Shown: positions 38,851 through 51,510, counted from the stretch's first letter. The stretch: DNA of 64,000 nt from Tubulanus polymorphus (GCF_964204645.1 NC_134035.1:9362501-9426500), one strand, 5' to 3'. The notes: generated by a model not told the origin, from the letters alone. Made by a program: numbers and translations.

Positions 38851-39203
38851 GATGATATGATAAAAACCCACTGCGTACATGATTAAAAGTTTTGAAACCG
38901 TGAATTCATTCGATCAAAAATGAAAATCGACACGATGTTTCGAAATCTCACTAGAGATCATCGTCAGCAGGGGCCGGTTCCTCAGTTAAGATTTAAGTCC
39001 AAAAATATCCTTAAATTTTAAAGCTGGTCTTAAGTTGTTAGATTGGCTATAGAACTAAGATGGTCTTGAATTGGTATTAAGTCTAAGCCATGACTATGGA
39101 ACTGGGCCCAGGTGTATTTCTATTTTTGTTTGAATAAATTCTTTGTTTAAAAAAAACAAACTTTTACATCTATCTGTACATAGTGGGTTTTTATCATATC
39201 ATC
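38851..39203. mobile_element. Foldback element with ATAAAAACCCAC ends, interrupted by a MITE
   Basis: GATGATATGATAAAAACCCA is inverted as TGGGTTTTTATCATATCATC. On the - strand 38967-38938 reads CTGACGA, a stem of GATCTCTAGTGAGATTTC, then GAAACATCG. A 145-bp CAGGGGCCGG-type MITE (38968-39112) sits immediately next to this core and splits the element. Confidence 0.75.
38968..39112. mobile_element. MITE nested in the 38851-39203 element
   Basis: CAGGGGCCGGTTCCTCAGTT on the left and ACTATGGAACTGGGCCCAGG on the right, with TTGTTAGATTGGCTATAGAA and GACTATGG words shared with the 26878-27126 copy. The flanking bases CAG/CAGG could include the target duplication. Confidence 0.75.
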
Positions 39204-40361
39204 TATTTGCCTGAGGTTATTCTACTAAAGTCATAATATATATTACAATTATGATGACTTATTGAGGAAAGGTAATATGTATCCAGTCATTCTATGAAAC
39301 TTGTTTCTGCGATTTCTGAATGAAGACCAATAGATTGGAAATTTCAAATACATGGGCTAAATAGATCTGTGCCATTCAGAGCGGAATCGCTCGTTATCTA
39401 CGCTATATCGGTCTTCGTTTGCTTTATTTTTTACCACAGACACTCGGTTCACTGCTAAAGGGTTATACTGGAAAGGTTCCATTTGAAGTGAGCAAATCGT
39501 TTTTAATTGCGTGCTTCAGAGAGCTAACTTCCGACGAAACTTATTACGCACCCAGTTACCACTCGGCTGAAACCGCTTCGGATTTCGGTCTGTTTTTGTC
39601 GGTAATTTTTTTCAATAACAGAAAACCGAGGGTATATCGTGATTACGTACAGAACGCGAACGCTTCGTACAGAGCTAACTGCAGATCCTTCTGATCGTAC
39701 AAATAAATACGACCACATGCAATCGCGTGCAAAATATGTGAAGTAACCTGTACAGCAGAAAGGATGATATTTGAAACGTGCCCATTCTGATGCGGAGACG
39801 GCTAAAATGTCTGTGCTAGTATCATTGAAATTGAAATAAATTTTCATTGAAAGGGAAATTTTTGGACGTTATTGCTTAAGGAAGAAAAATGTAACAAGAT
39901 AATCGAGCTACACGGAAAGACTTAAACAGTTTAGGCCGTATCACCCCCACACCACATTTATCATTGCCACAAATCACAAGTACGCAAGTATCAAACTTGA
40001 AAGAGATGGCGTGTATCCCCGAAAGAGCGTCAGCCACTTGGGCACTTCTAGGTTAATCTCGCCTTGTATAAATCTGTTTTGTATAAGCGAACCTTCAAAG
40101 TGGATGACACCATACACATCCCATTGATTACTAAAGCCCGTGAAACACGGGGCGAATCAGGCAATCTCCGTTAGAAATTCGGCGATGATAATATCTATAG
40201 CATGTTTGATTCGTACGAATCGATTTGCTGACTAGAAAATTCATATCACGTCCCGTATGGCACACTATGCAAAATCCGGCGAAAATCGAACAACTCGAAC
40301 TTTGGTTATCAGATTTTTGTCTATAAGACTATATGGGATTGAGTGGGTCGAGCACGGGATT

Positions 40362-40425
40362 GAGCACGTCGCTTTAGTTCGGGCCTAGTTCAAAGATGGC
40401 CGCCACTATGAAATGCGTAACGACC
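40362..40425 (+). repeat. Dispersed repeat, relative of 7855-7945 in opposite orientation
   Basis: TTTAGTTCGGGCC, AAAGATGGCCG, CACTATGAAATGCG and, slightly downstream, CTAGTCGACC are shared with the reverse complement of the 7.9 kb copy. Confidence 0.55.
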
Positions 40426-41527
40426 GAAATAAGCGCGTTCTTTTGGTTCCGGCCACTAGTCGACCAGCTAGAAACTGAAGTTCGTCCAGTCTGTCACAGG
40501 CAATGCGCATCCCATTCACACCGACTCTTAAAGTGCCTGAATACAATAAACCAGTGTTAACCATTATCACATGCTGCATATTTACGATATCATTTCGGAT
40601 TTTTTTTTACGATCCGCGATTTTATTAATGATAACGATATATCGCTGACGAGACGAGCGATACGTGAACGGTGAGAGTGTGCTAATTAGTAGAACATCAA
40701 TCATCGTTTACGTCGTTACAACGGTTCTCGAGTAAATGAAGACGCGCCGCCGTTCGATCTAATACAGTTCCGTTCCAAAATAAACAGTTATCACTGCATC
40801 GTTAACGACTGTGTGTACATATCAATTCAGACGGGGATTTTTTTTCCTAAGCCCGATTTGTTTTTCGATCAACCCGGCGCAACGCGTTCGCGTTACTAAA
40901 CTGCCTCTGAATTCGTATAGATTTGATGAGGATAAATGCAACACGGCATCGCGGGATACTCTAGGAGATCATTCAGTCTTTAACTCAAGGATTTTCGAAC
41001 AGGGCTTTTCAAAGTGCTCTTCTGGTCATCCGCAAGAAATATCTTAAGAATTGGTCTGTTTTTTATGCATTTTAGGCAATGCTTAAGAATCCCATACTTT
41101 TAAGATATACCTTGTACTTTGAAATGTGGCAATGAAAATCCGAAAATTAATAATACGGTAGGAATTTTTCTATGGAGGGGAGTGCTGCAGCACCCAAACC
41201 ACCCCCCCTCCCGCTGCAGGATCCGCACCTGTGTACTGCTATAATACGCATGTACTATAGAATATCTGTTCCATGCTCGGAAGGAAAATGTTGACCCCAT
41301 ATAAAGCAAAACTATGTCTTCGTCGTTCCTTCAATTTTTCTTAATGATGATTTCTACATGCGGACCACGAAGCCTTATGCCTGGTCCGCAACACCCGAGT
41401 GACGGATGACGTCATAACCAAGAAACTTACTTGAAGGTTTATTGACGCCGTTTAGAAATAACGCATAATATCATCGATATGAATTATTTAATCAAGAATT
41501 GTAAAATATTCAGAATCGATAAAGTTA

Positions 41528-41819
41528 ATTTGAATTTATTGATAATTGAATTGAATTGACAGGCAACCAGTCTAGCCCCGATATATTGGAGACGTAGTGC
41601 ACATTCTCTCAAAGATGATTACTGAAATTTATCAAATATAAAATGAAGAGTTATGAAATATACCTTATGACAAATTAAACGCCAAAATTCACAATTGTAA
41701 TTGTTATTTTGAAACGCCAATATTGATGACGTAGTGCACATCGACTTACACAGAACCCCTTAAATAACGCGTAGTATATATCAATACCAATTCTAACGGT
41801 TTTTACGGCGTCGGAAAAC
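41528..41819 (+). repeat. Dispersed ~300-bp repeat, copy 2
   Basis: It begins ATTTGAATTTATTGATAATT and contains GGCAACCAGTCTAGCCCCGA, GTGCACATTCTCTCAAA, CACATCGACTTACACAGAAC. It ends near TTTTTACGGCGTC. It matches copy 1 at 29746-30052 in order and orientation. Confidence 0.8.
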
Positions 41820-44703
41820 TATTGGAATCGGGTATTTGGTAATAAAGTGAGTGAATAGATATAAATGAACGTCTGGGGTTGAGATGGACGAGACGAGATT
41901 ATTCTCTCTACTGCGCAGTCGAAATAAAACACTTGGTAATGTCTGAACGTGTTTATAGACAGCAACCATTGACGCATTGTAAACGGGAATCAATCACGTC
42001 ACTGGGGAATGGTTTCCAGAGCACTTTTATTGTATCGAATTAATTATAATTTGATAGTTGGCATGGTGATAGTTCGGCGATTTGTGTCTGGTGTGTATTA
42101 GAATCGATCAAACCGCACCTGTCTATAGTCTGGCTGACGATATCGAGTAGAGAGTATTTTATGTCGCCGCGCTGATGCAGAATAAAAAATAACAACAACA
42201 ACGTTAAGGAACGATCGACTTATTTTACACGGTGCGGATAAGCCATCTTCGCGTCGGGTTCGAAAATCAGACGAGTCTTCGGTGGGGCCAAGGAAGAAAA
42301 AAACATCGAGAACGGGTTATGGGGGATTCCGAAGGGAGTCCGGATTCCCCCTAAATTAGCGCGGGGTAAATGTCAGCCTAAAAAAAAACTCCGATTGACC
42401 CTTTCCCACGAAAAATCTATATGCGATAGCTCTCTCTTCATAGTATAGATGAATACCCCGCTAGATAATGATATTATAACAGTAACGAAAGCAAGCGTCC
42501 AAAGGATTCCTGTCTTCGGAGCTTGGTGGATCGGGCGTACGGAGGTGTGGCGGGTGCGAACCGGCAATCGACCGGCAATGGCGGTATTCGCGAACACCCG
42601 AGTATAAGCTGGCGTTACGTAAGTTCATTTGTAATGGAGAGTCCTTATTCGCGAAACGCTGAATTAATTTACGGATACGGTCCTAGACTGCAAGCAGTGA
42701 CACAAATCTAAAAATAGAATAGAAATGACATGATACGACGCGTTTCCCGAACTTCCAGTACTCCCGAGAGACTGTCGTCATTTATGGAGACATTGTCACC
42801 GTCGTGTTCATTCCGATGTATATTTATTCAAATCGCGTTCTACCGCGTTTTTTTTTCTATATGAATTTCGCGCTCTTACACCACGAATGCCTGAACTCGA
42901 TTGAATTGTAAATAAATTCTTTAAAGTGAAAGTTCGACATCGATACCGCGCGTGACTGAATTTTAGAATAAAGAAAAAAGATCCGATTTCTAGAAAACCT
43001 AAGCGAGCATCAACGCCGCAGATGCAGCTCTCCTATACGACAAATACTTCAGGTGAAATCGTCGGCGGCGAGTTCCACTTGTGCGCGTAATTCTAGTCCA
43101 CTTTACCGATACGAATTAATTCGGCGGTTGATTTTTACGCGGAAACCCGACAAACACGAACACTGAAGATATTTGGAGAATTACACGCACTCGGAGCGAC
43201 ATGACGAATGACGCATTGCGTAACTCTGAAGCTAATTAGTCATTAAACGAAAAATGTATTAATTCGTAAAACGTAATTTGTAAAACTTAATTCGTAATGT
43301 CGCTTCAGGGCTTGATACACTACTCAAAGCGTCATCGCCCTTCCGGTAAGCCTATACGCCGGTCTAAAATAAAACCTGTTGATGATGCGACGTGACGAAG
43401 AAATTCTAGAAGTCGACGAGACAAAAAATCACCGTCTGCTCATAGATATGCGGCGTATACATACATGATCGCGTATGGAGATAATGATGCGTATTGGATG
43501 AAGGGAGCGGGTAATCAGAGTTGGAGAGCGGAGAGAGACGGAGAGCGCTATCAAGCAGATATATGCGAATAACTCGACTATAAATGACTTTCCAAAACAA
43601 CTAGACAAGTAGAAGTAATACGTCCGTTTCATATCGATATATAGTGTTCGGTCTCATCACTCTATCCTCTACTATCATTCTCAATCTCTCCCTCCGCCCA
43701 CTTATCTACCTCTCCGTCAGGCTTTATTGGCAGGAGACCTTATCTATTTTTCTTAAATATTGGGATACACTTTGTACAGATTTCCTATAAATCCAATCAT
43801 GAAAAATGCTCGAGAATGCAACGTCATATTCTAGAGCAATGCCAGCTGTAGAATTTGACTCGTCTTACAACGGACATGATGATGATAATAGTGATAATAA
43901 TAATCATTATCATTTCCACAATAAATTACGACATGTCATAAAACGTTATACACAATGCAAAATATGAGATTTCTTAAGATAATGTGGTCCTGAAACTCCC
44001 CCTCCATCATTGCTTATTCAAAAAGCTTTTACTTTTCTGCTGCTTTTAAGTTTTTAAGAGAACGGCTAGGTAGAGAAGGTTCCGCCAAGTCGACCTTTGA
44101 AATTCCCCGACCTTCATCCCGAGCGCATTAAGATAACGTAACGCTTGCTTTTTTTCCCCACTTGAATTCACGTAATTTAAAAAGCACACATTACAAAAAA
44201 TGCAAAAGCAGTACTATACAGATAACACAAAGGGAAGGGATTATGATTACCATAGCAACGGCTCCACGTTGTATGACGACATTAGTCGCCGGAAGATTTT
44301 AGATCTTGGAGCCGTGCTGAGCTTTATACGCCGGCGCAAACATTTTGAAAGTGGTATATTATCATCATAACTTTAAATTCGTCTATGCAGTGGACTTCGA
44401 TGTTAGATCGCTTGGAGACATTATTCGTGGACTGAGACGACCGTTTGTACAGCTGTCGTATTCCCGCCACGTTATAAATCCGGCAAAATGCCGTTATATC
44501 ACACAGAATCGAGAGATCGGCTTGTTTTTAAATTAAATGCGCTATTGTCGCAATTTGTTCAAGAGCTTATTTCATGGCTGTCGGCAGTTCGAAGATTTCG
44601 ATTAAACATCGGTAATGATGCTTTTAACCCTTATTCCGTATAGAATATTTAGATTTTGAGAACGTTCTGTCTTATAGGAATTACTGAATGCTAACTATCC
44701 GCT

Positions 44704-44775
44704 GACTCCGTGGCGCAATGGTAGCGCGTCTGACTCCAGATCAGAAGGCTGCGTGTTCGAATCACGTCGGGGTCA
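44704..44775 (+). tRNA. trnW-CCA: tRNA-Trp (CCA), copy 1
   Basis: 72 nt folding as acceptor GACTCCG/CGGGGTC (one T-G pair), D arm GCGC-AATGGTA-GCGC, anticodon arm TCTGA-CTCCAGA-TCAGA with anticodon CCA, variable AGGCT and T arm GCGTG-TTCGAAT-CACGT, discriminator A. The A and B boxes are intact. A T4 run at 44793-44796 can terminate RNA polymerase III. It is identical in sequence to the copy at 46221. Confidence 0.96.
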
Positions 44776-45399
44776 AGGTAGTCGAAATTTGCTTTTGTTG
44801 TGAGAAAATTTTTGTTTTTTCGAAGCGTACTTTTAATCACCCCCATACAAATAAGTTCGAATCGCGTATAAACTTCCGTCCACTTAACTCAGGGAATCCA
44901 GCCAGCCAGGGAATCCAGGCTGAAGAGAGGGGTTCACCTGGAAAAGGCCACTGTCGTCTAGAACCGAAGGAGTGGTGCGCTCGCAACCAGTACTGTGGGG
45001 TTTTCCCCTTGAACATTAAGGCACATTTTTGCAATTATAGAGAATATTCATCACTGCTTAAAACGGTACTGTGGACTTTCATCATAAGTCAATGTCCGGG
45101 GGAATTTTTCAACCGTGACTTTCAAAAGGACGCTTGATTAGAATAGGGGGTTCGAACCCCGAACCCCCTCTGGGTCCGCCCACGAAAGATAGACGTTTAA
45201 TCAGAATCTTACCCATCCCGCAATGACTGGTTGACGACTGTATTTCTTCACGGTAAAGAATAAGTAATGGCATTTCCTTTATGAATTGAACCGGGCTTAT
45301 TCCGTGTACAAAACATCTAAGGGTCTATGCGTTGGGATAGTTATACAGAACAAAATTACGCTTCGAGCTTTTAAATTTAGTAACTAGCGATGAGCGGTT

Positions 45400-45440
45400 G
45401 ACTCCGGGCGCAATGGCGTGTTCGAATCACGTCGGGGTTA
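45400..45440 (+). pseudogene. tRNA-Trp pseudogene, internally deleted
   Basis: 41 nt remain of a 72-nt tRNA-Trp: GACTCCG-GGCGCAATGG joined directly to CGTGTTCGAATCACGTCGGG. The whole anticodon arm is lost. Both deletion ends carry GCG-type words, so slippage or recombination between short repeats is likely. One base is also missing next to the acceptor stem. It cannot give a tRNA. Confidence 0.93.
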
Positions 45441-46220
45441 TCGGTGCGTTTTTGTTTTTGCAAAAATATTTCTAAAAACGAAAACGAAATATTGCCACCG
45501 CGTTATCTCAAGCGAACTTTGTTGCCGAATGCCTCCAAATAAAGCATACGTTTTCCAATCGTGTGTTAATTGTCCGTCCATGTGCATTTCGAAGGTGCAT
45601 TTGGTATTTTTTTGCACATCCCGAAAGGAGCGGACGGTGACTGTATTTGTTTAATGGGAATCGCACTCGAGGGTCGTCGCGTCGCGCGTGGTTCCGTCAA
45701 AGCCGACGCCACGTTCGATAAACACCATCAACATGTTTATTTGACATATCGTCGATCAGTCATTTCATAATAATAGCCTATGAATAAAATGAATTAGGTA
45801 TAAGCAAAGAACGCGATCTGCGAAAAAATGATAACAATCATAATCAACGGAATATTGTTTGTCGTGATTTCGCTCCGAAAGAAATCGAATAGTTCATATT
45901 ATACACTTGAATATTCTGCGTTTCACTGAAAATGATTGCCTTAACTGTGTGAAAATCGAATAGCTCCGAAAATGATGAATCTGTTACTCGTGAGTATAGA
46001 GCTGCTGGTGCAGATTGCTTTCTCTAGGTTGTGCAAGAATCATCCCAGTTTCACGAAATTACCCTCAAGTGCTGGGCTTTCACAAATGTGGTTTCCAGCT
46101 TATTTTTTCCAACAAATGTGGTTTTCCAGCTTTTCTGAGTTTTTCATACATGGAGCAGGGAAACCCGGAAAAAGCTGAATGCTTTTACCAAATTGATTTA
46201 CTGTTCATTAACGTCCAGCC

Positions 46221-46292
46221 GACTCCGTGGCGCAATGGTAGCGCGTCTGACTCCAGATCAGAAGGCTGCGTGTTCGAATCACGTCGGGGTCA
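46221..46292 (+). tRNA. trnW-CCA: tRNA-Trp (CCA), copy 2
   Basis: 72 nt, identical to the copy at 44704 in every position including the CTCCAGA anticodon loop. It is followed by a T5 run at 46303-46307, a good RNA polymerase III terminator. Downstream sequence shares GTGCGTTTCGAAGGTGCGTT-like words with the region after 45440, so the array spread as a larger unit. Confidence 0.96.
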
Positions 46293-47788
46293 TTAGCGCC
46301 GATTTTTGCGATAAGTTTTCATACACATTGAAACTGAAAAATGTGCGTTTCGAAGGTGCGTTTTGTTTTTTGTTTTGGTGTATTTCGGAGGTGCATTTCG
46401 TGTACACAGCATAAACATCTGTCGAAGTCGTACTTGATAAAAGTAGGCGAAGTGCCCCAAAGACTTCGCAGCGAAAACCCGAAATACAGAACAGAAACGA
46501 TTCTCCGGCTTGTTTCGTGACTGTATGCGTCGCTCCGTAACGCGGAAGTCATTTTTTGTCTTCCAATTCCGATTAATTCCGGTCTCCTCGAATTTTTCTG
46601 TTTCTTTCATCGGTTTTGCTCATCGGCGAAGCGTAAGAAGCACCAACGCAACGCCGCTGTGCGTGGAGACGCATGCGATCATCAACGATAAGAAAGTACA
46701 CCGCGGCCTCCCATTCAACAGCGGAGACTGCGCTTCCATTCAATCGACTCTAGACAAGGAGGAAGTCACGTACCGGCGGAGGAAGGAACGGGTTCGCTTT
46801 GACAGGAAGTTCGGAGCCTCATCACGGCGCGTTGTTACGTTACGCGTAGTTTGTCGTTCGTCATGATTATAGGCTACAGAGACGATCTTCACTGGTCGTA
46901 AAACTATATCCTTCGTGACGTGGACAATGAACCGGGAAAGTGAATGTCTACCGAATTACTGAGATTGAACATTACTAATACGTATCGTCTGTGAACGAGT
47001 TCTTTTAGTCACGATTCAATTTCATATACGCCTTTGGGAATATTCAATTCTCATTGTTTCAAGCTTACGAACTCGTTCGCCGAAATTGAAATATGAGTTT
47101 CTCCTTATCTACGAGCCGAGCGAAGATCTGATCTGTAACACGAAATCCTTTTTTTTGCAGACATTTATTTTCAGGAGTTTTTTTCGAAGAACGCGTCAGC
47201 GATGTTTCGGCGCCGGGAGTTGAAAAATGGAGCTCCGGATCGGATGACGTATACCCAAGCGGACTCATTTACTACCCCGGTGCACTACGTATCGACTAAC
47301 ATTCAAGTTTTACTTCACGTAGGCGATTTTTCTTACGGATTCGATGAGAATTTGTCGTGTGTTTGTGTTTTCTATAATGTGTTTGTGTTTTCTATCTATC
47401 GAATGAGCGGAGCGCGTACAAGAGGGAGATAGAAAACGAGAAAGAGACGGAGGCTGCGAGCTAACGCCGCCATCGATCGGATTCAAGTCAGAATTACCAC
47501 AAATCTTCATTAACCTGACAAATCCCGATGCATCGAAAACAAACACATCCACCGAATCGCATTCGACGACGCCTACCGGAACTTGTTATTGCGTCTAACA
47601 ACAAAACAAATTCTGCCGTTTCCAATCAACATTCTGACCAAGTGCGCAAAGTAGTTATTTGCGTATGCGAATGGACGACGTCGTCGCTCACCGATTGTAA
47701 CCCCGATTTCAGAAGATTCTGTGACTAGATTTGATAAATCATTGCTGTCATATTTCGAGAGGAAGATTGCAGATTGATCTTCAATGAT

Positions 47789-47880
47789 CGCCAAGGTGAA
47801 GATTAAGGACGAGTCGCTATACGTACGTATAGTGATTATACGTATAGTGGTCATCTGCGATCCTTGATCTTTAAGGTTGG
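47789..47880. repeat. Imperfect foldback around CTATACGTACGTATAG
   Basis: CAAGGTGAAGATTAAGG on the left pairs with CCTTGATCTTTAAGGTT on the right. The centre holds the exact 16-bp palindrome CTATACGTACGTATAG and a second TTATACGTATAG. Confidence 0.65.
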
Positions 47881-48825
47881 GCGAGGTTGTTATCATTGTA
47901 AGGTGAAATATATGTGTTGTTTTTCTTCAAGGCGAAAATAAACTTTCATGCTTTTTATGTTTTTAGGCAGGGGCGACGGTGCAAATGCTTGGTTTAAAGG
48001 CCCAAACATCGAATGTTTTCAGACTGTAAGGTGATGCTGCCACCTATATATTTCATGCTTGTTTGGAGAAACACAATGGAGGATGCACTAGATAGTTTGT
48101 GACTAATTTCAGTCTTGAATATCACGAAACCCCGCATTGTAGATCTAAAACAACACTGCGGAGGTGACGTGGTGAGAAATGAATATTTTTCTTCGAGGAA
48201 TCGAAATAGAATTTACGCAGCCAGAGACTGAGGCAAAGACAGGTATGTGGTGTTATGGCCAGGCACGTCTACCTATTGAGATGGTTGTCTACAAAGAGAA
48301 AGAAAAGACAAAAGAGAAAGGGTCTGATTGGCTTGCGGATAGCCAATCAGAGCCCCCGTAACTTACAAGTTAGATGGCGCTACCGCGCGGTCATCAGTCT
48401 CTCGCCGCGCAAATACAATTCAAAAAATACAAATTCGTTCCCAGGAAAAACAATATATATTCATTTTCACCGTCTCACCTCCGGGGCTATGTAAGAGGAC
48501 GTCTAGACGGCAAAGCGAAGCTTTGTGTATGAAATCTATGAAGCCGTGTGTCATCCTGTCCATTCGAAGAATCTTAGAAACTCTTCCCGACTAAACTGAT
48601 TAAATTAAGGAATCTGGTGTTCATTTATCAACGGATTTATAGTTAACGAGACATGCACTCGTCGTATAGGGCGGAGTTCATAGCAGTAGCTTAAGAAACC
48701 TTAAAATACTATTTATGTACAATGATTATACCGCGAGGAATTATATAATGAATTGAGTTGATTACAGCCAGTGAGTCTAAAGATGTGGTTAATTTACTGG
48801 ACTATTGACGCACGCAAGTCGGTTC

Positions 48826-48953
48826 AAACCATACTCCTCCCTCTGCAGGGATTCGAACCTGATGGCTGGTGGCATCGCCACGGCACGAAACCCTGTCACA
48901 CTAGAACGGGTGCGCAGGTACATGCGCAGGTTTGCCGCAAGGAAACTTGCGGC
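48826..48953 (-). mobile_element. tRNA-derived SINE-like copy
   Basis: On the - strand it reads GCGGCAAACCTGCGCATGTA, CCGTTCTAGTGTGACAGGGT, then CATCAGGTTCGAATCCCTGC with an intact B box. The same order appears on the + strand at 51399-51510. No tail was fixed. Confidence 0.65.
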
Positions 48954-49087
48954 ACCAATCAGATTGCCCGTTGTATAATCGCTGAGGCAGATTTCACAGA
49001 TAAACTGTAAATGGAAAAACCAGAATAGAATAAAAAGGGATTTCCTCAGTAGGTCAGTGACGTACTATTTGGCATGATGCTATTGCA

Positions 49088-49258
49088 TCCACCACCAGTG
49101 CCGAGCCGAGTGACAGGTGGGTTCGAATCCTGCTGGCTGCTAACAGTGTGCGGGCAACACTTCAAAGGCCGCCCGTCGGTTAAATGAATAATTCAATACG
49201 ATCAAAAAACCAAGATCCAAGCGACGTAAAGCCGAAACAAAACAAAACAAAACAGACA
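49088..49258 (+). mobile_element. tRNA-derived SINE-like sequence with AAAAC-type tail
   Basis: GGTGGGTTCGAATCCTGCTG is a B-box word. The unit ends in an AAACAAAACAAAACAAAAC run near 49235-49253, a simple-repeat tail typical of retroposed SINEs. The A box is unclear. Confidence 0.5.
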
Positions 49259-49280
49259 ATTACGGTTGGCTAATAATGAC

Positions 49281-49380
49281 ATTAACTAAGTTGCAAACGT
49301 ATCTGCGCACTCGATCAAAGTGTGGCAGGGTCTCGAATCCCTACCGGGGAGGATGGTCGGAACTAACTACCAAACTGGTT
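49281..49380 (+). mobile_element. tRNA-derived SINE-like copy
   Basis: CTGCGCACTCGATCAAAGTG is followed by GGTCTCGAATCCCTACCGGG and GAGGATGGTC, parallel to 51399-51510 (CTGCCGGGGGAGGATGACTC). It is a diverged copy. Confidence 0.5.
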
Positions 49381-51398
49381 TATCCTCGCGGCTGTGGAAA
49401 CGACGAACGCGATTGACGAGACAAATTGAATTTGAATTTGACAACCGATGCGATTACTGGACACTAATTCGTATTCATGCTTTGGCGTGCGTTGAGAACT
49501 GCTAATTTCCGACTATTCTCAATCCGCTAACTATATCAGGCATTATCCGCTCTAAGGCCTTTCTGTTGTTTTTTATTCTGATAGGAATTTTGTCGTTTTC
49601 GTAGAGAATGATTTATCATTATTGCGCCGAATTATCTTCCGAATCACTGAATTGAGATCGTCGGGCCGTTTCGAGCCGTTTACCGAGAAACAGCAATAAA
49701 GCAACAACAAGTTGTGAATTAGACAATTTAAAACCGAGGAAACCGTAATGAAAACCACGATAAAATGTTAATCACATAATGAATAGTCCGTTCAGACATG
49801 GAGCAAAGACTTAAATTGAAATCCACTGTAAAAAAACTTTTGATAAAGAAATTTCGTTTTCAATCGTTTATATTTGTAATTTATCGGGTTTTGATTCATG
49901 AGTGTTATGTCAGAACTTTTGTTGTAGCAAGAACCGAAAATTCTAATAAATTCAAATTCAGACCTGGTTATTGAAATCGTAAATGAACTGTATACATAAT
50001 TGGAAGTGAACTATATTTGACTTCGGATTCGAAGATAACCAGCGCACGTGGAGTTGCGTGGTGCCTGAACCCGCGGCACGAAACCTGTCATAAATCGTGG
50101 ACAATATTAGCGGATTGGGGCTGAAATTAATATCGCGCTCGCCATCGAAGATCGACAAATATTTCCTTTGTAATTACACTTCTTGCATATGAAGCACTTT
50201 CGTTAATTAATTGAAACAGTATCGGTACCGATCCTGATGAGAGAGGTTCGAATGTATGAAGTGAGTTGGTGTTTCAGGATGTATACGTCAACACATGCAA
50301 ACAGTCGTCCTCAATCCGGGGGCTCTAGATTACACTACTCGCAAGCGGATATTAAGTGATTGCTCCTCCCGAGGAGGATTCCATTTCACTACGTCATAAA
50401 TCTGCTCATTTTTGGATTGGATTTTTACGTAGCTACACAGACAAAACGCAAGGTTTTCAGCAAGTTTCACATTCACGTGTTCACATTATTAGGATGTTCT
50501 CTGCCCACCATTCTTAATGTATGGAACCACTCCGAAGAACATACAGAAACCATGAACACAGAGCAACCCCCTATCAGGCACATCCCCTAGGCATTGAGGT
50601 TGCCCTTCTTATTCACGTACCCATTGATTTACGAAATTATATCTTCAGAAATTACGTTTATAATATAAAATTAATAATAAATATTTCAACAAATAGGTGA
50701 GAAATATTCAGTGCATCGTTCACTGCCCCACAAGATCCAACACGTCGGTCAACAGTTGGTTAATACGACCGGAACGGTAACAGGCATTTTCATGAACTAT
50801 GGGATCTAATCTACTGATTGCTGTATGTTGCCAAACATTAACAAAAAATGCCGTAATATCCCATTTTGGATCCTCTGCAGGCCAACTAGTTGTAGTTACT
50901 ATGGATTTAGTCCTTAATGACCTCATATTGTGAAATGCTCTATTGTATTTTCAATCTCTCTCTGCGAAGATCTAACGTTCTCGTATTAGTTATGTTTCGT
51001 TTATGCCATTTTCTTACAGCAATCTTCGTCTTTTTTTCATTCACGCCTGCGGTTGGAGCGAATACGTAATTTAGCGTGGCTTTATTATTGATGAAGGGAC
51101 GGGCAAGTTTTAGTGCCCTCGCTCACCCTACTGCCAAGAACAATTATTGTAAACACAAATCGCAGTCAGCCGCCGCCTCTCTCACGGCTAACACTGTGAG
51201 TGTCGTTTGTCTGATATCTCTTTCATGTTTGTTGTTCGGCGCAATGAATGGTCGCTCGTATGATATTATCTTCGATCAAAGACGGCGTTCGTAGTACCCT
51301 ATAAACCACTGAGATTGAATCTCGAGAAGGTCCTTTACGATCCACGATATAGCGTCGAATTTGCCATCAAAATCGAACTTGCCATTACCTTGGACTCG

Positions 51399-51510
51399 CG
51401 CGGCAAACCTGCGCATGTAGCTACGCACCCGGTCTAGTGTGGCGGGGCTGAGTCTAGCGATACCATCAGGTTCTAATCCCTGCCGGGGGAGGATGACTCC
51501 GGGCCTGCAC
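51399..51510 (+). mobile_element. tRNA-derived SINE-like copy
   Basis: CGGCAAACCTGCGCATGTAG, then CCGGTCTAGTGTGGCGGGG (A-box-like), then ATCAGGTTCTAATCCCTGCC. It is the inverse-oriented partner of 48826-48953. Confidence 0.65.

Larger units (their letters stand above)
33905..44703. other. 10.8 kb without a supportable gene
   Basis: It contains the repeats listed at 33981, 34452, 35636, 37703, 38851/38968, 40362 and 41528. The acceptor at 36399 (TTTCCGTTTACAG) is followed by two open frames, and the one at about 39438 by a 48-base frame with a GTGAGC donor, but neither chains to the exons at 33.3-33.9 kb with family support. Between 42.0 and 44.7 kb I see only AT-rich sequence and a GATAAT-type hairpin near 43878-43915. 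Confidence 0.45.

Noticed and set aside
39438-39485. 48-base + strand frame between TTTTTTACCACAG and GAA|GTGAGC
   Set aside because: It looks like a mini-exon, but is too short to judge and has no neighbours to chain with.
42373-42597. - strand frame RHTSVRPIHQAPKTGILWTL with a hydrophobic run, loosely like a DEG/ENaC N-terminus
   Set aside because: The conserved His-Gly before the membrane segment is absent, an in-frame stop lies just upstream with only a weak acceptor, and no further exon was found.
44718-45137. 139-codon + strand frame
   Set aside because: It runs through the tRNA-Trp gene and its 3' flank. A frame across a tRNA is a shadow.
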